DNA of 64,000 bases. Origin: Bacteroidales bacterium UBA4293. GTDB taxonomy: Bacteria > Bacteroidota > Bacteroidia > Bacteroidales > Bacteroidaceae. The stretch covers positions 84,688 through 148,687 of the forward strand of contig DGVD01000015.1 in NCBI GenBank assembly GCA_002395835.1, in the 5' to 3' direction. The notes under the pieces are model-generated. The model was not told the DNA's origin, did not search any database, and saw only the letters and a program-made list of their open reading frames with translations. Position numbers and translations under genes: made by a program. Each line of letters starts with the position of its first letter. Within the stretch, counting starts at the first letter, position 1. Shown here piece after piece: positions 8,846 through 15,749 of this stretch.

Positions 8846-10276
8846 TTACTCGTGAACGTAGAGATCCCAACCCAGATAATTCTCAATAGCATCCTGTACG
8901 ATTTCAACGACATCGGTACGTACCAATGCTACGTGATGCTCGAAACCATTGTGGCAAATGTACTTCATCAGTTTCTGTAAGTTGTCTACCTTAGTTACAG
9001 CAATACAACCGTCCATTCCATATGGTTCATCAGTAATCTCACCCTTACCCAGATATGCTTTGATCTTACCCTTAGGATCATCGGTAGAAATACGGAAGAA
9101 ACTGAAATCACCTGCAGATACCTTCGCATAAACTGCACCGAAAGTTCTAGTCTTACCTAAAGTACGGCCTAATACACCAAGAGGACCAAGTTTCAAATCA
9201 TTGTTTCCAACGAAGCCTTTTGCAAAGTTACCACAGTGAGTGCAAACGCACTTATTACGATCATCTGCAAAGTTATTGTTCCAATCTGCCAAAACAGCAG
9301 GTTCCTTGCTAGCTAATGTTAATGCATACATAGAGATTGCACCAGCAAGGTCAGTCTCACATGCTGCAGGTAACAACTTATCGCTAAGCATAGACATTGT
9401 GATACAAGGAGCACAGCCATAGTTCAGCTCCAAGCTATCCCAGCACTGAATAGCAACAGCGTCGATCTTCTCACGCTCAATCCAATTCTCAACAGCTACG
9501 CCAAACTTAACCTGAACCTTCAGCTTCTCACTATAAGACTCTGGAACTTTAGCATATGCTGATACTTGTGCAATCTTCTCGATATACTTAGGATCAGACT
9601 CAGAAATCTTCTCAGCTGCAAACAGAATCTCACTCAAATCTACAGGAACAGTAGTAATACCTGAACGCTGCAGCAACTTTTCAGAAGCACGGCAAGTGTT
9701 GAAACCAAGAGGACGGGTACCAATCTGACCCAAACGACAATGACGAAGGCCATTTACTACACGGCAGATACCTGCAAATTTCTCAATATCCTGCTTAACC
9801 TGTGGGCTGTATATATCATAGGTATGAAGAGCTGTATCAGAGAATGGAATACCATACTGATAAAGGTTGTTGCAAACTGAAATCTTACCACAGAATGCAT
9901 CACGACGGCTATCCAAATCTACCTTGTCATTATAGTCATCATAAGCCTGTACCATTACAGGAACATTCAAATTAGCTTCGTTGATAGCATTGATGATACC
10001 AATCTCATAACCGAAGTTAGGCAGACATACCAAAATACCATCAATCTTTTCACGATTTGCCTTGAACTGCTCTGCTACCAACAGACCATCTTCCAAAGTT
10101 TCAATGGAACTGCTTCCAGTTACAGTAGCATCTTCAGGAAGGATTACATATTCATAACCACATTCATCAAGAACACGCAGAATTTCCTTGCGAACGTCCT
10201 TTGCCAACTCTGAATTAAAATATGCACGGGTACCAATGATAACACCGAAGCACTGTTTCTTTGTTACTTTGTTCAT
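8846..10276 (-). CDS. L-fucose/L-arabinose-isomerase-like sugar isomerase
   Basis: A 476-residue protein of the FucI/AraA-like isomerase superfamily. The N-terminal Rossmann-like half has GVIIGTRAYFN and KIDGILVCLPNFGYEIG. The C-terminal half carries the likely metal and substrate residues in CWDSLELNYG and CETDLAGAIS, with a late His pair (GFEHHVAL). Superfamily members interconvert aldoses and ketoses using a divalent metal. It lies 34 bases after the FGGY kinase gene, so the expected order is aldose to ketulose here, then phosphorylation, then cleavage by the transketolase. A cysteine-rich patch (CVCTHCGNF) is unusual and could bind metal. Substrate by inference only: D-apiose or another rare pentose. 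Confidence 0.75.
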   Translation of the reverse strand: MNKVTKKQCFGVIIGTRAYFNSELAKDVRKEILRVLDECGYEYVILPEDATVTGSSSIETLEDGLLVAEQFKANREKIDGILVCLPNFGYEIGIINAINEANLNVPVMVQAYDDYNDKVDLDSRRDAFCGKISVCNNLYQYGIPFSDTALHTYDIYSPQVKQDIEKFAGICRVVNGLRHCRLGQIGTRPLGFNTCRASEKLLQRSGITTVPVDLSEILFAAEKISESDPKYIEKIAQVSAYAKVPESYSEKLKVQVKFGVAVENWIEREKIDAVAIQCWDSLELNYGCAPCITMSMLSDKLLPAACETDLAGAISMYALTLASKEPAVLADWNNNFADDRNKCVCTHCGNFAKGFVGNNDLKLGPLGVLGRTLGKTRTFGAVYAKVSAGDFSFFRISTDDPKGKIKAYLGKGEITDEPYGMDGCIAVTKVDNLQKLMKYICHNGFEHHVALVRTDVVEIVQDAIENYLGWDLYVHE

Positions 10277-10310
10277 AATACTGATTCTTTAGTTATTAGT
10301 TTAATTTATC

Positions 10311-11804
10311 TTATTTTCCAATCACCTTTTGCACTGCAGCCTTCCAGCCTGCCACCCATTTAGCTATTACTTCAGGGTTAGCCTGTGGGGTACGAGTCCA
10401 ACGACTACGACGTAATGCTGCCACTTCATCAAAAGAAGTCCATACACCACGTGCCAAGCCATTCATCACAACTGCACCTAAAGCACTAGCCTCTTCCACA
10501 TCGCTGCAATTTACAGAAACTCCCAAGCAATCAGCCTGTAGCTGCATTAAGAATGCGTTCTTTGTAGGACCACCGTCTACACGGATTTCTTTCAGTGACA
10601 CCCCAGCCTGTTCAGTCATTGCCTTAATTAGGTCGTTTACCTGATAAGCAATGCTTTCCAAAGCTGCTCGGAGTACATGAGCGCGTGTTGTAGCTAAGCT
10701 CATACCCAAGATTGCAGCACGTGCTTCACTATTCCACCATGGAGCTCCCAAACCAGCAAATGCAGGAACGAAATAGACTCCACCATTATCTTCCACACTA
10801 CGAGCCTGAGCCTCAACTTCAGCTGGTGACTCTATCAGTTTCAGTTGCTCTTGCAACCATTTCAACGTAGCTCCGGTACAATGGATATTACCCTCGAAAG
10901 CATAGAAATTATGGCCTAATGCACTGAATGCCATACTAGTTACTAAACCTTGAGGAGCCTTACTGAACTGTTCACCAATGTTAACCATCACACTGGAACC
11001 TGTTCCATAAGTAGCCTTACCCAAACCTTCCTCAAAACACATTTGACCAGCAAGGGCTCCATGGCTATCTCCTAAGACACCAGCAATCTCAATAGGTTCA
11101 GGGAGTGTTCCTTCAAATGTAGTAGTGCCATATATGCTGTCACATGGAAGTATCTGAGGCATCATACTAGCTGGAATAGTGAAAAGTTTCAATAACTCCT
11201 CATCCCACTGAAGAGTATGGATGTTCATTAAGAGTGTACGAGAAGCATTGGTCACATCGGTTGCATGGCTCTTGCCTTCTGTCAGTTTCCAAACCAACCA
11301 GCAGTCAATGGTTCCCATTAAGAGATTTCCTTTTTCAGCCTCCTCACGTGCACCTTCTACATTATCAATCAACCATTTTGCTCCACTTCCTGCAAAATAA
11401 GGGTCAATAAGCAGGCCACTCTTCTCCTGTACCATCTCGCCGTAGCCTTCTGCTTTCAACTGATTACAGAATTCCTCACCACGCAAGCACTGCCATACTA
11501 CAGCATGAGCTATAGGCTTGCCTGTATTCTTATTCCAGACTACTACTGTCTCTCGTTGATTGGTAATGGCTAGTGAGTACTCTACAGTACCATCAGTAGG
11601 CTGATCCATCAGCAATTCCTGAACACCAGCTATAACATTGTTATAAATTTCCTCTGCATCATGCTCTACCCATCCTGGTTTAGGATAGTATTGCTGATGA
11701 GGCTTATTGATACGCTTAACCATTTCCAGTTGCTCAGTGAAAAGCATGGCCTTGGTAGCACTTGTACTCTGATCTATTGCTATGATCTTATGTGTCTTCT
11801 TCAT
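10311..11804 (-). CDS. FGGY-family carbohydrate kinase (glycerol-kinase-like)
   Basis: A 497-residue FGGY kinase. The N-terminal phosphate loop is IAIDQSTSATKA. The GGVYFVPAFAGLGAPWW and ALESIAYQVNDLIKAM segments are of the glycerol-kinase subgroup, and RVDGGPTKNAFLMQLQADCLG is the FGGY C-terminal signature. Sequence alone would suggest glycerol kinase. However, the DQST-SATKA loop differs from the usual DQGTTSSR, and the gene sits between a sugar isomerase and a split transketolase. Its substrate is therefore more likely a ketose such as apulose. ATP-dependent, cytoplasmic. Confidence 0.8.
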   Translation of the reverse strand: MKKTHKIIAIDQSTSATKAMLFTEQLEMVKRINKPHQQYYPKPGWVEHDAEEIYNNVIAGVQELLMDQPTDGTVEYSLAITNQRETVVVWNKNTGKPIAHAVVWQCLRGEEFCNQLKAEGYGEMVQEKSGLLIDPYFAGSGAKWLIDNVEGAREEAEKGNLLMGTIDCWLVWKLTEGKSHATDVTNASRTLLMNIHTLQWDEELLKLFTIPASMMPQILPCDSIYGTTTFEGTLPEPIEIAGVLGDSHGALAGQMCFEEGLGKATYGTGSSVMVNIGEQFSKAPQGLVTSMAFSALGHNFYAFEGNIHCTGATLKWLQEQLKLIESPAEVEAQARSVEDNGGVYFVPAFAGLGAPWWNSEARAAILGMSLATTRAHVLRAALESIAYQVNDLIKAMTEQAGVSLKEIRVDGGPTKNAFLMQLQADCLGVSVNCSDVEEASALGAVVMNGLARGVWTSFDEVAALRRSRWTRTPQANPEVIAKWVAGWKAAVQKVIGK

Positions 11805-11821
11805 AAATTAGAAAGGTTTTT

Positions 11822-11866
11822 CCTGGCTTTCAGGCTCGGGCACGGGGGTGAGCGAAAAACCCCCGG
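11822..11866. repeat. GC-rich double-hairpin element in the operon gap
   Basis: A GC-rich patch in the 135-base gap between the kinase and transketolase genes. It holds CCTG/CAGG around a 5-base loop (11822-11834) and a strong stem CGGGGGT/ACCCCCG around a 9-base loop (11843-11865). Its composition differs sharply from the AT-rich surroundings. It could be a dispersed palindromic repeat, an attenuator or a processing site. No T-run follows it on the minus strand. Confidence 0.55.
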
Positions 11867-11939
11867 CCTTCAAACCTAAACCTAAATAACCAGTGTTACT
11901 TAAAAAGAAACTTATTTATTAACCTTAAACCAAAATAAC

Positions 11940-12872
11940 TTATTTCAAAAATGATTCTGCAGCCTTGACAATTCCTTCAGCATCCATTCCATAATAATGG
12001 AAAATCTCCTTGTTTGTTCCATGAACCACATTCTCATCAGGAATTCCAATGATACGGACAGGAACTGGATTTTCTGAGAGGATCTCACAAACCATTGCTC
12101 CTAAGCCACCGAACTTACTATGTTCCTCTACTGTAATGATTCTACCAGTCTCTGCTGCAGCTTTCTTTACAGCTTCTTCATCGCATGGTTTGATCCAAGA
12201 CATGTCCAGAACACGCGCCTTAATGCCTTTAGCAGCCAGTTGTTTACCTGCTTCCAATGCATGGTAGACTGTTTCACCAGCACCAATAATAGTAAGGTCA
12301 TTTCCTTCTAACAAGGTTACAGCCTTACCTATCTCAAACTCAAAATTATCATCTTCATATATATCTGGAACTGCAGCCCTACCTACACGTACATAACAAG
12401 GCTCTGCAAAATCCACTAGAAACTTGACAAGCTTCTCTGTCTGACGAGCATCACAAGGAAGACAAATGTTCATGCCAGGGAAGCAACGCAAAACTGCAAT
12501 ATCATGCAAACTATGATGTGTAGCACCTAATGCGCCATAAGCCACACCACCTGATACACCTAATATCTTAACTGGATTCTGACTGTAAGCCACATCCACT
12601 TTAACCTGTTCCAAACTGCGGGCTACATAGAAACATGCAGGACCACAAACAAATGTTTTCTTTCCTGAATGAGCTAGGCCTGCTGAAATACCTACAGCAT
12701 TCTGCTCAGCAATTCCACACTCTACGAACTGCTTTGGAAGTTCCTTGGCAAAGTCACCTAAGGTCACAGAACCACGAGCATCAGTAGTGACTGCTACAAT
12801 CTGGTCATCTTTCTTCGCCAACTCCAAAAGTGTCTCAGTAAAACTCTTTCTACAAGCTTTCATATTCTTCAT
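11940..12872 (-). CDS. Transketolase C-terminal subunit (split transketolase)
   Basis: A 310-residue protein corresponding to the pyrimidine-binding and C-terminal domains of transketolase. The catalytic Glu lies in FVECGIAEQNAVGISAGLA, which protonates the thiamine diphosphate of the partner subunit. GATHHSLHD and the C-terminal HSKFGGLGAMVCEI follow the family. It lies 11 bases after the N-terminal subunit gene and together they form one enzyme moving two-carbon units. In the apiose pathway the equivalent pair (apulose-4-phosphate transketolase subunits A and B) joins a kinase and an isomerase. A role in another pentose or tetrose pathway is equally open. Confidence 0.88.
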   Translation of the reverse strand: MKNMKACRKSFTETLLELAKKDDQIVAVTTDARGSVTLGDFAKELPKQFVECGIAEQNAVGISAGLAHSGKKTFVCGPACFYVARSLEQVKVDVAYSQNPVKILGVSGGVAYGALGATHHSLHDIAVLRCFPGMNICLPCDARQTEKLVKFLVDFAEPCYVRVGRAAVPDIYEDDNFEFEIGKAVTLLEGNDLTIIGAGETVYHALEAGKQLAAKGIKARVLDMSWIKPCDEEAVKKAAAETGRIITVEEHSKFGGLGAMVCEILSENPVPVRIIGIPDENVVHGTNKEIFHYYGMDAEGIVKAAESFLK

Positions 12873-12883
12873 CCTTTTACTGA

Positions 12884-13720
12884 TTAAACATTTTTTTCCA
12901 GCGCAGCTATACGGTCGCTGATTTCCTTAATTGCCTGTTGGTACTGTTCTTCAGATGGAACTCCATGATGCCAAGAAGCTACGTTTTCCATGAAACTTAC
13001 ACCCTTTCCCTTGGTAGTCTCACTGACAATGAGATGAGGTTTTCCATTTACGAAGTCTATTCCAGCAAAAGTGTCCAAAATACACTGCATATCATCACCA
13101 TTCATGCTTACCACATCCCATCCAAAAGCTGTCCAACGATCATGAATGTTATCTATAGCCATTATATCTTCAGTATTTCCACTAATTTGAAGGTGGTTCC
13201 GGTCGATGATAGCTACCAGATTGTCCAATTTATATTGATGAGCAGACATTGCAGCCTCATAAATAGAGCCTTCACCTTGCTCACCGTCTCCCATAAGAAC
13301 GTAAGTTTTCCAACTTTCTTTGTTCATCTTAGCAGCGATTGCCATACCCACACCAATGCCAAGTCCATGACCCAATGCACCTGAGTTTACTTCTATTCCA
13401 TCTACTTCTATTGTGGGATGCCCAGAAAGAATGCTGCCGAATTGTCCTAAAGTATCCAAAACTTCAGGTTTCAGAAAACCTGCATCTTCCAAAACCACAT
13501 ATAAAGATTCAACACAGTGACCTTTACTCAGAATAAAGCGGTCACGCTGTGGATCATCCTTAAGGGCAGGAGAAATATTCATCTGTTTTGCATAGAGGGC
13601 TGTCAACACATTCAAACAAGACAAATCTCCGCCAATGTGACCAGCCTTTGCTTTATACACAACCTCTATTAACCTTTTACGGTTTTTTTCGGTCTTAATA
13701 ATAAGGTCTTTCGTTTCCAT
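12884..13720 (-). CDS. Transketolase N-terminal (thiamine diphosphate-binding) subunit
   Basis: About 278 residues from the ATG at 13720, chosen because METKDLIIKTEKNRK begins the family match. An upstream in-frame ATG would add 18 unlikely residues. The thiamine diphosphate motif starts GDGEQGEGS and ends near IIDRN; GHIGGDLSCLNVLTALY and SKGHCVESLYVVL line the active site. It is the first gene of the long minus-strand sugar operon. A candidate promoter and a direct-repeat element precede it. Confidence 0.9.
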   Translation of the reverse strand: METKDLIIKTEKNRKRLIEVVYKAKAGHIGGDLSCLNVLTALYAKQMNISPALKDDPQRDRFILSKGHCVESLYVVLEDAGFLKPEVLDTLGQFGSILSGHPTIEVDGIEVNSGALGHGLGIGVGMAIAAKMNKESWKTYVLMGDGEQGEGSIYEAAMSAHQYKLDNLVAIIDRNHLQISGNTEDIMAIDNIHDRWTAFGWDVVSMNGDDMQCILDTFAGIDFVNGKPHLIVSETTKGKGVSFMENVASWHHGVPSEEQYQQAIKEISDRIAALEKNV

Positions 13721-13826
13721 CTTTACGTATTTCGATTTTTCATTTTGCAAATAAAACAAAAGAAATCGAAACACAATTAGATGTGGGATAGAAAAAAGAA
13801 ATTATTAACCTTTATTAAGGGATTAG

Positions 13827-13853
13827 AGAGTTAACTTGACAAAGAGTTAACTT
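13827..13853. promoter_or_regulatory. Direct repeat upstream of the sugar operon (operator candidate)
   Basis: Two identical copies of AGAGTTAACTT (13827-13837 and 13843-13853), 16 bases apart start to start, each with the palindrome GTTAAC. The spacing of about one and a half helical turns and the position in the leader of the transketolase operon suggest a regulator-binding site. No regulator gene for this locus is visible in the window. Confidence 0.5.
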
Positions 13854-13879
13854 TTATTCACAATAAAGGAAGAGGTTCA

Positions 13880-13907
13880 CAAATTTAAAGAAAGAAACGA
13901 AAGCAAA
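13880..13907 (-). promoter_or_regulatory. Candidate promoter for the split-transketolase operon
   Basis: On the minus strand TAAATTTG (13880-13887) fits the Bacteroidetes -7 element TAnnTTTG. A TTTG (13904-13907) lies 16 bases upstream, slightly closer than the usual 19. It would give a leader of about 150 bases containing the direct repeats. Confidence 0.4.
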
Positions 13908-13939
13908 CGAAAGTTATCTTTCTATATAAAACACAAGTA

Positions 13940-15679
13940 TTAAACACGCAAACAAAGTATGGTTATATCATCGTTTTGCACAGCCCCTTCCGTAAATGTA
14001 GCCACAGATCTAAGCACACTATCTGTCAATTCCTGCATTGGAGTTCCCGAAGGAGCATCTTTCAAGGTCTTCAATAAAGAAGCTTCACCCCAATATTCTT
14101 GTTGAAGGTTCTGCGCCTCTGTCACGCCATCAGTATAAAGGAATAGGGCATCACCAGGATTTAATTGAATCTCCTGAATGCGATATTCTGCTTCACTGAA
14201 AGCACCAGTCGGGATATCAACCTCTGCCACAAGATAATCAGTCTTATCCTTCTGTAACCAGACTGGATAATTATGCCCAGCATTACAAAACTCCAGCTTG
14301 AGCGTCTTTAAATCCAAGACACCTAAGAAAAGTGTACAAAACATACTTTTTTTATTCCCTTCTGCCAATTCCAAATTAATAGATTTGGTAATAAGAGCTG
14401 GATCCTTAGTATGACGTCCTATATGACGGAAAAGATGACAAACTACAGTCATGAAAAGTGCTGCAGGGACTCCTTTTCCTGAAACATCACCTATACAGAA
14501 GAACAAATGATCCTCAAATATAAAAAAGTCATATAAATCTCCACCAACAATCCTAGCTGGTTTCTGCATTCCATATATGTCCACGTCCTCCCTATCTGGA
14601 AAGACCTTAGGAAGTAATCCTTGTTGTATTTCTGATGCAATAGCCAAATCCCTTTCCATAGATGCATTTTTCTCAGTCGAGGTCTTCAAATCATTAATAT
14701 AATCTACCAATTTGACCTGCATCCGACGAAAACTATTCCTCAAGTGTTTGATTTCTGTATTTGCCCATACCTTAGGAAGCTCTGCACTGAAGTCCCCATT
14801 GGAAACCGCATTGGCTGCATCCGTGATCTTCTGCAAAGGCCTTATATGCCAACGAACAATAAATATAATAGCCAATGAAAGTATTAGAAAAAGAACACTA
14901 GTGACTATATACACTATCAATTTCAGTATTTGAGTAATTCTACTTTCCTCATCAAATTTTACCCTTCCATTAATAGTCCATCCCATATCCTCTATTTTGC
15001 TATTCATAGATAGGGAGCCATGCATATCGCTTTCTTTCATGTCTTTTGTGGCATGAGTCATGACTAAAGTACTATCCCAATGGCAAAGATAAAGGCCATT
15101 TGAATCCTCTATATTATAATAAAAGGTAAGGTCACTGACTCCATCCTTTGCCTGACTGGAAGTAAACTGATAGTCGCTGCAAAGAATGGCATACACTTTC
15201 TTTTGGAAATTAATTAAAGGAACCATACATGTAACAGTAGGGTTAGGCTTCCCTCCCTGAATAGATTTCAAATAAGCCTGGCTCCATACCAAAAATTTGC
15301 CTTCCCTAATTAACTTGCCACAATCATCCAATTCTACCGGAAGTTTTTCCCCAGGAAGGATATAAGCACTGTTTAAATTGCTCTTAACTTTTAGACTGTC
15401 TACCAAACCTCTCTGCTGAAATGACGTAAGCTCCCTACCCTGGACAGCTAAGGCTGCAATACGCAAGGTATTTTCTATCCGAAAGATTTGGTTGCTTATT
15501 CTTTCTGATATAATCCGACTTTCTGTCACACCATCACGTGTATTACTTACCCCTTGAATGGCGGATGAAATTCCTGCAATGAAAAGATTGCCAAATACTG
15601 CCATCACCACTAAAAGAATCAGAATGATGCGCAATGACAGGGACGTATAAATTCGCTTTAGCTTCTGGAAAAATGACAT
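13940..15679 (-). CDS. Membrane-bound SpoIIE/PP2C-type serine phosphatase with HAMP domain
   Basis: A 579-residue sensor phosphatase. It has an N-terminal membrane segment (about 18-40), an extracytoplasmic sensing region to about 240, a second membrane segment (LIVYIVTSVLFLILSLAIIFIV), a HAMP domain (PLQKITDAANAVSNGDF), a short coiled linker, and a SpoIIE phosphatase domain from about residue 350. Metal-binding motifs are GGDLYDFF, CIGDVSGKGVPAALFM and LYTDGVTE, with a C-terminal NDDITILCLRV. In RsbU-type systems such enzymes dephosphorylate a STAS anti-anti-sigma protein. No STAS or anti-sigma gene is nearby. Its promoter region overlaps a perfect inverted repeat. Confidence 0.9.
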   Translation of the reverse strand: MSFFQKLKRIYTSLSLRIILILLVVMAVFGNLFIAGISSAIQGVSNTRDGVTESRIISERISNQIFRIENTLRIAALAVQGRELTSFQQRGLVDSLKVKSNLNSAYILPGEKLPVELDDCGKLIREGKFLVWSQAYLKSIQGGKPNPTVTCMVPLINFQKKVYAILCSDYQFTSSQAKDGVSDLTFYYNIEDSNGLYLCHWDSTLVMTHATKDMKESDMHGSLSMNSKIEDMGWTINGRVKFDEESRITQILKLIVYIVTSVLFLILSLAIIFIVRWHIRPLQKITDAANAVSNGDFSAELPKVWANTEIKHLRNSFRRMQVKLVDYINDLKTSTEKNASMERDLAIASEIQQGLLPKVFPDREDVDIYGMQKPARIVGGDLYDFFIFEDHLFFCIGDVSGKGVPAALFMTVVCHLFRHIGRHTKDPALITKSINLELAEGNKKSMFCTLFLGVLDLKTLKLEFCNAGHNYPVWLQKDKTDYLVAEVDIPTGAFSEAEYRIQEIQLNPGDALFLYTDGVTEAQNLQQEYWGEASLLKTLKDAPSGTPMQELTDSVLRSVATFTEGAVQNDDITILCLRV

Positions 15680-15690
15680 AGCAAGATATT

Positions 15691-15730
15691 AAGACTTTGT
15701 GCAAAAATAATAAAATTTGCACAAAGTCTT
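15691..15730. promoter_or_regulatory. Perfect 15-base inverted repeat over the phosphatase promoter
   Basis: AAGACTTTGTGCAAA (15691-15705) and its exact complement (15716-15730) flank 10 bases. The minus-strand sequence TATTTTTG (15702-15709), a match to the -7 element, lies partly in the left arm. The repeat could be an operator for the phosphatase gene or a transcript-ending stem for the GH32 gene above. A T-run does not follow it on the minus strand. Confidence 0.55.
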
Positions 15731-15749
15731 AAAAAAAACAGAAAAGAAC

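Noticed and set aside
10311..11804. Plain glycerol kinase (glpK)
   Set aside because: The similarity is real, but there is no glpF or glpD beside it, and it sits inside an isomerase/transketolase sugar operon; kept as an FGGY kinase of open substrate.
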